Below, piece by piece: positions 35,269 to 44,567 of a stretch of 64,000 nt of DNA. Under the pieces are notes generated by a model. That model was not told the DNA's origin, searched no databases, and worked only from the letters and a program-made list of their open reading frames with translations. The stretch's first letter is position 1. The number at the start of each line of letters is the position of its first letter. Made by a program: the position numbers and the translations under genes. Location: contig QFQI01000006.1 in the NCBI GenBank assembly GCA_003243195.1, forward strand, positions 62,001 to 126,000, read 5' to 3'. The stretch is from Sphingomonas taxi (GTDB lineage Bacteria; Pseudomonadota; Alphaproteobacteria; Sphingomonadales; Sphingomonadaceae).

Positions 35269-35518
35269 TGTCGTCGGCTCGCCCCCGCCGGCCGGTCGCG
35301 TGGAGCGTGGTCGACGGCAAGGCGATCGTCACGTCCGGCGCATCGCCCCGCCGGCGGGAGTCCGTCACGGGGGTGCCACGGGGAAGATGTGCTTCGACAC
35401 GCCCGGCACGAACGCTCCGGGTTCGCCGCCTGACGCCAGCGGCTTGCAGCCCCACCCTCCGACCATCGACGCCGATGATCCATTGCGCGTTCATCGGCGA
35501 TCCCCGATAGTCCTGGCC

Positions 35519-35938
35519 ATGCGTTTCACCCTCCCCGGCGCCTTCGCGCTGCTCGCCGTCATGGTGCCCACCATGGCCTCCGCCGCCACCCCGATCGCCG
35601 GACGCTACGTCACGGAGGACGGAGCCGGGGTCGTCACCGTCGGCCCGTGCGGGAACACCGTCTGCGGAAAGCTGACCACGATTCTGAAGAAGCGCCCCGG
35701 CGCGGCGGATACCGACGTCAACAATTCCGATCCCTCGCTCCGCAGCCGTCCCGTTCTGGGAATGCCGATCCTTTCGGGCTTCTCCGACAACGGCAAGGAC
35801 TGGCGCGGCAAGATCTACGATCCGCGCAACGGCAAGACGTACAAGTCGATCGTGGCGAAGAACCCGGACGGGACACTCAACGTGAAGGGTTGCATCGCCT
35901 TCTTCTGCCAGTCGCAGGTGTGGCATCCGGCGAAGTAA
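35519..35938 (+). CDS. DUF2147-family exported protein
   Basis: A 139-residue secreted protein. Residues 1-23 form a signal peptide (MRFTLPGAFALLAVMV, cleavage after ASAA). The mature part is the DUF2147 beta-barrel-like domain with PIAGRYVTEDGAGVV, a cysteine pair in CGNTVCGKL, GFSDNGKDWRGKIYDPRNGKTY split across two strands, and a second pair in GCIAFFCQSQVW. Four cysteines suggest two disulfides in the periplasm. Function unknown. The 250 bp upstream contain nothing clearly identifiable. Confidence 0.85.
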   Translation: MRFTLPGAFALLAVMVPTMASAATPIAGRYVTEDGAGVVTVGPCGNTVCGKLTTILKKRPGAADTDVNNSDPSLRSRPVLGMPILSGFSDNGKDWRGKIYDPRNGKTYKSIVAKNPDGTLNVKGCIAFFCQSQVWHPAK

Positions 35939-35986
35939 CGATGCCGGGCATCCGGCGGCGCACGGGGCCCGGCCCGCGCCGGTGAC

Positions 35987-36028
35987 GCCCTGCCGTCGCC
36001 GGAGCGACGGATGAGCAGCGGGCAGGGC
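35987..36028. terminator. Nested hairpins between convergent DUF2147 and glycosylase genes
   Basis: GCCCTGC (35987-35993) pairs with GCAGGGC (36022-36028), enclosing a perfect CCGTCG/CGACGG hairpin (35993-36010). It sits between two convergent genes. A third copy of the GCCCTGCATCC string follows at about 36046. Confidence 0.5.
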
Positions 36029-36060
36029 ATCCGGCACGGCCGTCTGCCCTGCATCCACCT

Positions 36061-36687
36061 TCACACCGGCGCGGCGTCGCTGCCCGCGCCGTAATGATGC
36101 CAGGCGAAGATCGCCGCCGCGCCGCGATAGGGGCGCCAGCCTTCCGCCACCGCGCGCGTCACTTTCTCGCTGGGGCGTTCGGCATGGCCCAGGATGCGCC
36201 CGACCTCGATCTGCACCGCCAGGTCGCCGGCCGGCCACACGTCCGCTCGCCCCTCGGCGAACAGCAGGTAGATCTCCGCCGACCAGCGGCCGATGCCCTT
36301 CACGCGTACCAGTTGCGCGATCGCCTCCTCGTCGTCGGCGGGCAGGTTGGCGAGGTCGAGCCGTCCGCTGGTCACCTCCTCGGCCAGACTGCGGGCATAG
36401 CCGGTCTTCTGGCGCGAAAAGCCGCACGCCCGCAACGCATCGTCGTCCAGCGCGGCGACCACGGCCGGGTCGGTCGGGTCTCCCAGCACCTCCAGCTTGC
36501 GCCACACCGCATCGGCGGCGCGCACGCTCACCTGCTGGCCGACGATCGTTCGCAGCAAGGTGGCATAGCCGCGGGTGCGGATGCGCGGCGCGGGATAGCC
36601 GACACGCGCCAGCGCCGCGGCGAACGCCGGCTCGCGCGCGGCCAGCTCGTCCACGCCGGCGTTGAGGTCGGCGGCGCTCAGCCCCAT
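36061..36687 (-). CDS. AlkA-like DNA-3-methyladenine glycosylase (HhH-GPD family)
   Basis: A 208-residue base-excision repair enzyme removing alkylated purines. The helix-hairpin-helix motif [18 protein letters not shown] is followed by the catalytic aspartate in WPAGDLAVQ, the arrangement of the AlkA branch. The earlier segment [19 protein letters not shown] is also typical. It lacks the N-terminal domain of E. coli AlkA, as do most short relatives. It diverges from the ferredoxin gene with about 50 bp between them, probably sharing a control region. Confidence 0.9.
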   Translation of the reverse strand: MGLSAADLNAGVDELAAREPAFAAALARVGYPAPRIRTRGYATLLRTIVGQQVSVRAADAVWRKLEVLGDPTDPAVVAALDDDALRACGFSRQKTGYARSLAEEVTSGRLDLANLPADDEEAIAQLVRVKGIGRWSAEIYLLFAEGRADVWPAGDLAVQIEVGRILGHAERPSEKVTRAVAEGWRPYRGAAAIFAWHHYGAGSDAAPV

Positions 36688-36740
36688 TGCGCTGGCCGGC
36701 GGCAGCCGCCATGGGCGACGCGATCGTTGGTGGAGTGCAT

Positions 36741-37058
36741 ATGGCCAAGCTTATCGTTGAGACGCGCGACGGGGAAGAACGCGTGTTGGAGGGGCAGACC
36801 GGATTTTCGGTGATGGAGGTGATCCGCGACGCGGGCATCGACGAGATCCTGGCGCTGTGCGGCGGCTGCTGCAGTTGCGCGACCTGCCACGTGCATGTCG
36901 ATCCCGCCTTCGCCGAGCTGCTGCCCCCGATGAGCGAGGACGAGAACGACCTGCTCGATTCGGCGGCCGAGCGCGATGCGACCTCGCGGCTGTCGTGCCA
37001 GATCGAGTTCGGCCCGGCGCTCGACGGGCTGCGGGTGCGGATCGCCGCGGAGGATTGA
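36741..37058 (+). CDS. [2Fe-2S] ferredoxin, adrenodoxin type
   Basis: A 105-residue electron carrier. Cluster ligands C40, C46, C49 and C86 have spacing x5-x2-x36, exactly that of adrenodoxin-type ferredoxins, in [13 protein letters not shown] and LSCQIEF. Two additional cysteines (C43, C44) sit inside the binding loop, where an alanine and a cysteine are more usual. The acidic segment SEDENDLLD is typical for partner docking. ATG 36741 follows GGTGGAG. Partners could be the ferredoxin-NADP reductase at 13571-14401 and cytochrome P450s. Confidence 0.94.
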   Translation: MAKLIVETRDGEERVLEGQTGFSVMEVIRDAGIDEILALCGGCCSCATCHVHVDPAFAELLPPMSEDENDLLDSAAERDATSRLSCQIEFGPALDGLRVRIAAED

Positions 37059-37066
37059 GCGCAAGG

Positions 37067-37095
37067 GGGGCGGGCGACGTCACCGCGTCCGCCCC
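37067..37095. terminator. Terminator hairpin between ferredoxin and rlmB
   Basis: GGGGCGG (37067-37073) pairs with CCGCCCC (37089-37095), followed by TCTTGTG on the + strand. It lies 9 bp after the ferredoxin stop and serves convergent genes. Confidence 0.55.
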
Positions 37096-37176
37096 TCTTG
37101 TGATCGCGCGGCGCGCGCCGCATGGCGAGCGCGGCTCCGGACCGCCACGCCGCGCCTGGCGGCCGTACGATCGCTC

Positions 37177-37944
37177 CTAGCGTGTGCTCACCGCATAGAG
37201 CGCGATCGCGGCGGCGTTCGAGACGTTGAGGCTCTCGACCCGCGACGAGATCGGCAGCCGCGCCAGTTCGTCGCAATGCGTCTCGGTATTCTGGCGCATG
37301 CCTTCGCCTTCGGCGCCCAGCACGATCGCGATCCGCCGCCCCTCGCCGATGTCGCGCAGCGCATCGGGCAGGGTCTGCGCGGCGTGCCCGGTCAGCCCGA
37401 CCCGCCAGTAACCGGCCTCCGCCATTTCCTCCAGCGCGCGGGCCAGGTTCACCACGCGCACCCATGGCACCGTTTCCAGCGCGCCGCTGGCCGCCCGCGC
37501 CAGCGCGCCGGATTCGGGCGGGGCGTGGCGGTCCTGCGTGACGATACCCAGCGCATCGAACGCCGCCGCCGAGCGCAGGATCGCGCCGACATTGTGCGGA
37601 TCGGTGACCTGATCCAGCACCACCAGCGGGCGGGGGCGTTCGGCCGGATCGGCGGCACCCTGTTCCAGCAGGTCGCCCAGCCACACGTCCTCCAGCGGAT
37701 CGACCTCCGCCACCAGACCCTGGTGCGGGGCATCGGAGGGCACCAGCCTGCCGAGATCGGCGGCATCGGCATAGACGACCGGCAGCACCGGCGGCAGGTC
37801 GAGCGCCGCCAGCGCCTCCCGCGTGCCCCAGATCTTGCGCACCACCCGCTCCGGGTTGGCGAGCGCCGCGATCACGGCGTGACGGCCCCACAGGCGCGGG
37901 CGGTGACCCTGCTGCTGGCTCGGGCGGTGGCCACGACGCGCCAT
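37177..37944 (-). CDS. rlmB: TrmH/SpoU-family RNA 2'-O-methyltransferase, probably 23S rRNA Gm2251
   Basis: A 255-residue enzyme with an N-terminal substrate domain (LWGRHAVIAALANP; residues 18-90) and a C-terminal SPOUT knot domain. The three knot motifs are present: VLDQVTDPHNVGAILRSA, IVLGAEGEGM and ISSRVESLNVSNAAAIALY. Length and the GRHAVIAAL start match RlmB, which methylates G2251 of 23S rRNA. ATG 37944 is chosen because the family N-terminus begins there; the frame is open far upstream without homology. Confidence 0.9.
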   Translation of the reverse strand: MARRGHRPSQQQGHRPRLWGRHAVIAALANPERVVRKIWGTREALAALDLPPVLPVVYADAADLGRLVPSDAPHQGLVAEVDPLEDVWLGDLLEQGAADPAERPRPLVVLDQVTDPHNVGAILRSAAAFDALGIVTQDRHAPPESGALARAASGALETVPWVRVVNLARALEEMAEAGYWRVGLTGHAAQTLPDALRDIGEGRRIAIVLGAEGEGMRQNTETHCDELARLPISSRVESLNVSNAAAIALYAVSTR

Positions 37945-38158
37945 CAGCGGCGCGCCTGCGCGATGAAGGAAACGACGGGCAGGGGTCGGCGCATGGCGAT
38001 CGGGTCCGAAGGGAAGCAGGAGTGTCGCCGCCGACGCTATGCGCCGCGCCGCGTGAGCGCAACCGCGACGATGATTATCGAAAAACCGCCGCCGACGCCG
38101 TTGACACGGTGGCGCGGCGCGGGCATTGGGCGCCCTCGCTTTCGACAGCGCTGCTCGT

Positions 38159-38244
38159 GGAAGGGTGGCCGAGTGGTTAAAGGCAGCAGACTGTAAATCT
38201 GCCCACGCAAGTGTACGCTGGTTCGAATCCAGCCCCTTCCACCA
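38159..38244 (+). tRNA. tRNA-Tyr (anticodon GTA)
   Basis: An 86-nt class II tRNA with long variable arm and encoded CCA. Acceptor GGAAGGG/CCCTTCC, anticodon loop CTGTAAA (GTA) and T-arm GGTTCGAATCC are canonical. A perfect -35 TTGACA lies at 38101-38106, but no convincing -10 follows. Confidence 0.97.
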
Positions 38245-38498
38245 TCCGCTCCCGCAGTATTGTCGACCCCGAACATCGTTGCCGCGCCGCTGGTGGCTCC
38301 CGCTCCTGACGGATCGAGGCCGGTGCTCGGCTGCATCCTGCGGCCAGCGCGGTGCGCTTTCGGCAAGGGCCGGACCCGGCATGGCGAAAGAGTGACGGAG
38401 GCCGTCCGCGGCGCGTGGAGCGCCGGATCCGGCTCCCTTGACGCCGCCAGGCCGCATGCGCTCCTGAACGTCGCAGGTCAGGGTAGACCCAAAGCACA

Positions 38499-38526
38499 AC
38501 GGCCTCGCGATCGCTCGCGAGGCCGT
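38499..38526 (-). terminator. Strong hairpin downstream of tRNA-Lys
   Basis: ACGGCCTCGCGA, loop TCGC, TCGCGAGGCCGT: a perfect 12-bp stem 9 bases beyond the tRNA-Lys 3' end. On the minus strand it is followed by TGTGCTTTGGG, only weakly T-rich. Its position suggests the tRNA-Lys terminator. Confidence 0.6.
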
Positions 38527-38535
38527 CGGAAAAAC

Positions 38536-38611
<76 letters not shown>

Positions 38612-38718
38612 ATGATCTTGGGCTGTGTTGCGGTTCGTTGGAGAACCGCGCCGCGATCGGGAAGCGCGCCTCTAACAGCGCTTCCGGGATTCGCAAACCC
38701 CTTTTTTCCTCTTTTTTC

Positions 38719-39825
38719 TCACCAGCGCTGGCGCTGCTGCGTGGAGCGGTCGATGCCGATCAGGATGCCGATCGAGATCAGCACGGTCATCTGCGCCGAT
38801 CCGCCGAAACTGACCAGCGGCAGCGGGATGCCGACCACCGGCGCCAGGCCCATCACCATCATCAGGTTGATCGCCATGTAGAAGAAGATCGTCGTCGCCA
38901 GCCCGGCCGCGGCGAGCTTGGCGAAGCGGTCCTCCGCGCGCACGCCGACGTTCACGCCCCAGCGGATCACCAGCAGGAAGGCGACGATGAGGAACGTGCC
39001 CCCGGCCAGCCCCCATTCCTCCGCCATGGTGGCGAAGACGAAGTCGGTATGACCCTCGGGCAGATAGTCGAGGTGGCTCTGCGTCCCCTGCAGGAAGCCC
39101 TTGCCGAACAGCCCGCCCGATCCGATCGCGATCTTCGACTGGCTGATGTGATAGCCGGTGCCCAGCGGGTCGCTTTCCGGGTCCATGAAGATCAGCACGC
39201 GGTGGCGCTGGTAATCGTGCAGCACGTAGTTCACCGCCAGCGGGATGGCGAGCGCGGCGCCCAGCGCGCCGCCGACGAACAGCCGGAGCGGGATACCGGC
39301 CAGGAACATGACCGTCGCGCCGCCGGCACAGATCATCAGCCCGGTGCCGAGATCGGGTTGCGCCATGACGATCAGCGCCGGCAGCCCGATCAGCACCGCC
39401 GCCGGCCAGATCGCCTGGAACCGGCGCGTCTCGGCGGCCGGCAGCATGTCGTAGAAGCGCGCGACCGCCAGCACGATCGCCAGCTTCATCAACTCGGATG
39501 GCTGGATGCGGATCGGGCCGACGCCGAGCCAGCGTTGCGCGCCGCCGCGCACAGCGCCGAGCAGTTCCACGAAGACCAGCAGCACCAGGATCACCGCGTA
39601 GATCCAGAATGCCGAACGCTTCCACCAGTCGAGCGGCACGCGCGACAGCACCACCGCGCCGACCAGGAAGATCGCGAAGCGCGTGCCCTGCGGGATCACC
39701 CACGGACGCAGGCTGCCGCCCGCCGCGGAATAGAGCACCACCAGCCCGAAGCCGCCGATCGCGATCACCAGCAGCAGCATCCGCCACGGCAGCGTGGCGA
39801 GCGGGGCGGGGACGAAGCCGCTCAT
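38719..39825 (-). CDS. rodA: Rod-shape peptidoglycan polymerase RodA
   Basis: A SEDS-family glycosyltransferase that polymerises lateral-wall glycan with PBP2. The 368-residue protein begins MSGFVPAPLATLPWRM and has about ten membrane helices. SEDS motifs are visible: RWLGVGPIRIQPSELMKLA, QPDLGTGLM, the loop with YLPEGHTDFVFA and the C-terminal PLPLVSFGGS. Start ATG 39825 overlaps the mrdA stop (ATGA), showing translational coupling. It is the last gene of the mreBCD-mrdA-rodA operon. Confidence 0.96.
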   Translation of the reverse strand: MSGFVPAPLATLPWRMLLLVIAIGGFGLVVLYSAAGGSLRPWVIPQGTRFAIFLVGAVVLSRVPLDWWKRSAFWIYAVILVLLVFVELLGAVRGGAQRWLGVGPIRIQPSELMKLAIVLAVARFYDMLPAAETRRFQAIWPAAVLIGLPALIVMAQPDLGTGLMICAGGATVMFLAGIPLRLFVGGALGAALAIPLAVNYVLHDYQRHRVLIFMDPESDPLGTGYHISQSKIAIGSGGLFGKGFLQGTQSHLDYLPEGHTDFVFATMAEEWGLAGGTFLIVAFLLVIRWGVNVGVRAEDRFAKLAAAGLATTIFFYMAINLMMVMGLAPVVGIPLPLVSFGGSAQMTVLISIGILIGIDRSTQQRQRW

Positions 39826-41930
39826 TGCGAGGCCGTGACGCGGTCGGGGGGCACGGCGCGCGATTCTGCATCCGTTTCGGGTTCGGGCGAGCCGGTGCGC
39901 GCCACGCCGTCGCCGGCCGCGGTGTCGCGCGCGGCGGCCTCCGCGCTGGCGTTGGAGGCCGCGGTGGCGGCCTCCACCGCCGGGGAGCCGGAGGCGGGCA
40001 GGTCCTCCGCCTCGTCCGGCACCGGCGGCGGGGCGGGGGCGTGCGCGGCGCGATAGGCGGCGCGCTGTGCGGCCATGCGTGTCGCGATGTCGCCGCCCCA
40101 TGTCGGCTCCACGTCGGCCAGGCTCTTCATCGCGCGCTCGCGGTCGAACAGATAGGTCATGATGTCGCGTCCGATCATCGGCGTGTCGAGGTTGCGCACG
40201 GTATGGCCGTTGTGTTCCAGCACGATCGCGGCGGCGTAGCGCGGATTGTCGTACGGCGCGAAGCAGACGAACAGCGCGTGGTCGCGCAGCTTGAACGGAA
40301 GCTGTGCATTGCGGAGCACGCCCGACCGCCGCTCCGCCATGGTGATGCGGCGCACCTGCGCGGTGCCGGTCTTGGCGGCCAGGCCGATGCCGGGCACCTG
40401 CATCCGCGCCGCGCCGCCGGTACCGCCGCCGTTGACCACGCCGTTCATCGCCTCGCGGATCAGGCGGAAATGCTCGGGGTCGATCGGCAACGCCTCGGCA
40501 TGCGGCTTGAAGGGATCGCGGATGATCGTGGGCACCAGCGCGCGGCCGGAGGCGAGCCGGCTCGCCATCACCGCGAGCTGGAGGGGGTTGGCGAGCACGT
40601 ACCCCTGGCCGATCGAGGCGTTGAGCGAATCCGCCACCTTCCAGTCGGTGTGGTATTTGCGTCGCTTCCACGCGCTGTCCGGCACGGTGCCGTAACGCTG
40701 CGTGGCGAAGGGCAGGTTGAACTTCTGCCCCAGCCCCAGCGCGCGCGCGACCGGGGCGATGCGGTCATAGCCGACGCGGCGCACCATCTCGTAGAAATAG
40801 ATGTCGCAGCTCTGCATGATGGCGTTCTTCAGGTCGAGCGGGCCGTGGCCGCCGCGCTTGTGGCAGTGGAACACGCCGTTGCCGACGCGCAGCGCGCCCG
40901 AGCAGAACACGCGCTCGTCGGCGCGCACCCCGGCGGCGAGCAGTGCCAGCCCGTTCATCGGCTTCACGGTCGATCCCGGCGGGTACAGCCCCTGCGTCAC
41001 CTTGTTCATCAGCGGAACGTGATCGTCCTCGCTCAGCATCTTCCATTCGAGCTGGCCGATCCCTTCGGAAAAGCTGTTGGGGTCGTAGGCGGGCACCGAC
41101 ACCATCGCCAGCATCTCGCCGGTCTGGCAATCGAAGACCACCGCCGAGCCGGAGTTGGTGCCCAGCCGCCGCGCGGCATATTCCTGCAACCCCGCGTCGA
41201 TCGTCAAGCGCAACGTGCGGCCCGGCACGTCGGGGCGGGTGGCGAGCTCCTTCACCAGCTTGCCGCGCGCGGTGACCTCCACGCGCCGCGCGCCGGCGGT
41301 GCCGCGCAGCAGCGGCTCCATGGTCTTCTCCAGCCCGTCCTTGCCCAGCTTGAAGCCGGGGGTGACATAGAGCGGGTCGCGGGTCTTTCGGAACTGTTCG
41401 GCGGTGGCGGCGCCGACATAGCCGACCAGATGCGCCACCGCCGCGCCGGCGGGGTAATGGCGCGCGAAGCCGCGGGTCGGGGCGACGCCGGGCAACTCGG
41501 GCTGGCGGACCTGCACCGCGGCGAAGCGATCCCAGTCGATGTTCTCGGCGATCTCCACCGGACGGAAGCCGGGCGCGCGCTCCAGCTCGGCGCGGATGCG
41601 CGCCAGCGCCTCGTCGTCGAGCGACAGCAGGGTTCGCAGCGCGGCCAGCACGCGCTCCGGGTCTTCCAGCCGGTCGGGGATCACGTCGACGCGGAAATCG
41701 GTGCGGTTGCTGGCGATCGGCTGGCCGTGACGATCGACGATCCAGCCGCGACGGGGCGGGATCATCGTCATGCTGACGCGGTTCTTCTCGGACAGCAGGT
41801 TGTAATGCTCGTTCTGCGCGACCGCGAGATAGCCCATCCGCGCGATCAGCAGCCCGCCCAGCCCGAACTGCCCGGCGCCGAGCAGCCAGGCGCGCCGCGA
41901 GAAGCTGTAGCTCTGCGCGGCCTCGGTCAT
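39822..41930 (-). CDS. mrdA: Penicillin-binding protein 2 (transpeptidase)
   Basis: Cross-links peptidoglycan of the cylindrical wall with RodA. From ATG 41930 the protein is 702 residues. A membrane anchor lies at about 12-34, the dimerisation/pedestal domain at 50-210, and the transpeptidase from about 250. Catalytic motifs are S320-T-V-K323 (PPGSTVKP), S374-C-D376 (SCDIYFYE) and K520-T-G (AAKTGTAQV). The C-terminal 70 residues are a proline/alanine-rich tail beyond the catalytic fold. A GTG at 41978 overlapping mreD is an alternative start. Confidence 0.95.
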   Translation of the reverse strand: MTEAAQSYSFSRRAWLLGAGQFGLGGLLIARMGYLAVAQNEHYNLLSEKNRVSMTMIPPRRGWIVDRHGQPIASNRTDFRVDVIPDRLEDPERVLAALRTLLSLDDEALARIRAELERAPGFRPVEIAENIDWDRFAAVQVRQPELPGVAPTRGFARHYPAGAAVAHLVGYVGAATAEQFRKTRDPLYVTPGFKLGKDGLEKTMEPLLRGTAGARRVEVTARGKLVKELATRPDVPGRTLRLTIDAGLQEYAARRLGTNSGSAVVFDCQTGEMLAMVSVPAYDPNSFSEGIGQLEWKMLSEDDHVPLMNKVTQGLYPPGSTVKPMNGLALLAAGVRADERVFCSGALRVGNGVFHCHKRGGHGPLDLKNAIMQSCDIYFYEMVRRVGYDRIAPVARALGLGQKFNLPFATQRYGTVPDSAWKRRKYHTDWKVADSLNASIGQGYVLANPLQLAVMASRLASGRALVPTIIRDPFKPHAEALPIDPEHFRLIREAMNGVVNGGGTGGAARMQVPGIGLAAKTGTAQVRRITMAERRSGVLRNAQLPFKLRDHALFVCFAPYDNPRYAAAIVLEHNGHTVRNLDTPMIGRDIMTYLFDRERAMKSLADVEPTWGGDIATRMAAQRAAYRAAHAPAPPPVPDEAEDLPASGSPAVEAATAASNASAEAAARDTAAGDGVARTGSPEPETDAESRAVPPDRVTASQ

Positions 41931-41950
41931 CACGCGGGGGGCGCGCGGCT

Positions 41951-42460
41951 TCACAGCGCGCGCCGCAGGTCGATCCACGCGACGAGCCGCGCGGCTGCCG
42001 GGAAGAACAGGACGGAGATCATGATCTGAATCAATAGCACGCTATCGACATGCGCACCCAGCGGCGTCGCGACAAGCCGGCCGCCCGCCAGCGCGAAGGC
42101 GATGGCGAGCGCGGCGATCGCCCAGCTCTGCACGAAGTCGCGCACGCCGGACCGTGCGTCGATCGCCTCGACCAGGAAATAGGCGAGCGTCCACAGGAGC
42201 ATCGCGCTGCCGATCGGCTGGCCGGACACCAGATCGTCGAACAGCCCGAGCAGCGCGGGCGCCCAGACGCGCAGCGACAGCGGCGCCAGCAGCCGCCATG
42301 ACAGCAGCATCAACAGACCGACGGGCGGCAGCAGCGGCAGGGTGGCACCCCATGGCAGCACGGTGACGAGCGACCCCGCCATCACCGTCGCCCATGGCAG
42401 CAGCCGCGCGCGGCCCCGCCCCAGCGGTTCCTCGAAGGGGGGGCGCGGCGGCAGGGTCAC
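41951..42460 (-). CDS. mreD: Rod-shape protein MreD
   Basis: A 169-residue inner-membrane protein of the elongasome with about five hydrophobic helices (for example WATVMAGSLVTVLPWG and LLMLLSWRLLAPLSL). Sequence conservation in this family is low, so the call rests on topology, size, the segment GLFDDLVSGQPIGSAMLLW, and its place between mreC and mrdA. Its start overlaps the mreC stop by 4 bp. Confidence 0.9.
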   Translation of the reverse strand: MTLPPRPPFEEPLGRGRARLLPWATVMAGSLVTVLPWGATLPLLPPVGLLMLLSWRLLAPLSLRVWAPALLGLFDDLVSGQPIGSAMLLWTLAYFLVEAIDARSGVRDFVQSWAIAALAIAFALAGGRLVATPLGAHVDSVLLIQIMISVLFFPAAARLVAWIDLRRAL

Positions 42461-43368
42461 GGAGCGGTGGCGGCGGCGCGAGTCGGTGTGGGGGAGGGCA
42501 CAGGCGCGGGCGGCGGTGGCGGCATGAACGCACGGTGGACGACCGCGAAATCCAGCACGTCGGGCCGTGCGAACGGGCGCGCCGGCGCGCTGTCGGTGCC
42601 GGCGTTCAGGACGCGCGCGACCGGCACGCCGGGCACGAAGATGCCGCCGGTGCCCGACGTCACGAAGATGTCGCCGGGGCGGAAACGGCCGTCGGCGGTG
42701 TCGATGGTGCGGATGTCGAGCAAGCCGTCGCCGCGCCCGGCGGCCAGCGCCGGGCGGCCATCGCGCGAGCGGCGCACCGGCACCACGCTCTCGGCATCGG
42801 TGACCAGCAGGACGCGCGCGGTATTGGGGCCGGCGTAGAGGACACGTCCGATCAGCCCTTCCGGTCCGCTGACCGGCTGTCCGTCCGCCACGCCCTGCCA
42901 GGTGCCGGCGTTCAGCAGGCCGTAGCGGCGCGTGCTCGACGCGCTGGTGCTGACGATCCGCGCGGTGACCACGGGATCGGGCAGGCGGTCGCGCAGCGCC
43001 AGCAGCCGGCGCAGGCGGACATTGTCGAGCTGCGCCTGTCGTCCCGCCAGCAACGCGCCGCGCGCGCGCGCCAGCCGCGCGCGCAGCTCGGCGTTCTCGT
43101 CATGGACGCGCAGCCAGGTGCTGATCGCCTGCGGTACGCCGGCCACGCCGCGCACCACGGCGCCGGTGGCGGAGGACACCGGCGCGGTCGCCTCCGCCAC
43201 CGCCGCGCGCGCCACGGCGAAGGCGGCGGGATCGAAGGTCGACAAGGCGAGCAGCACCGCCCCCACCACCGCCCCGGCGATGCCGAGGATGTAGGTGACG
43301 AACAGCCCATATTGCGCGCGCCGTGAGAAACCCGGCCGCCGATCCCGCGACGGCGCCATTGCCGTCAC
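42457..43368 (-). CDS. mreC: Rod-shape-determining protein MreC
   Basis: A 303-residue periplasmic scaffold anchored by one N-terminal helix (about 20-43, LFVTYILGIAGAVVGAVLL). A coiled coil follows (about 85-120, HDENAELRARLARARGALL), then the beta-barrel domains with GLLNAGTWQGVADGQPV and DIFVTSGTGGIFVPGVPV. The C-terminus is proline-rich. MreC organises PBP2 and RodA along the wall. It lies 15 bp after mreB. Confidence 0.95.
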   Translation of the reverse strand: MTAMAPSRDRRPGFSRRAQYGLFVTYILGIAGAVVGAVLLALSTFDPAAFAVARAAVAEATAPVSSATGAVVRGVAGVPQAISTWLRVHDENAELRARLARARGALLAGRQAQLDNVRLRRLLALRDRLPDPVVTARIVSTSASSTRRYGLLNAGTWQGVADGQPVSGPEGLIGRVLYAGPNTARVLLVTDAESVVPVRRSRDGRPALAAGRGDGLLDIRTIDTADGRFRPGDIFVTSGTGGIFVPGVPVARVLNAGTDSAPARPFARPDVLDFAVVHRAFMPPPPPAPVPSPTPTRAAATAP

Positions 43369-43383
43369 CTCCCGCCTTCGAGA

Positions 43384-44478
<1,095 letters not shown>

Positions 44479-44567
44479 CTACGGCCCCGCATGCCGCCGC
44501 CGGATTCGGTTTGGGATCTGTATCTGCGGGGTCGCGGGAAGCGGCGGCTTGGGCTAGGTGCCGGTCC

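Noticed and set aside
35006..38062. A minus-strand frame of over 1000 codons.
   Set aside because: It runs across DUF2147, the glycosylase, ferredoxin and rlmB genes in wrong phase or strand. Composition is arginine/alanine/glycine-rich shadow sequence with no domain.
38719..40671. Apparent 280-residue N-terminal extension of RodA.
   Set aside because: It overlaps mrdA in another phase. The family start at 39825 overlaps the mrdA stop by 4 bp, as expected for coupled genes.
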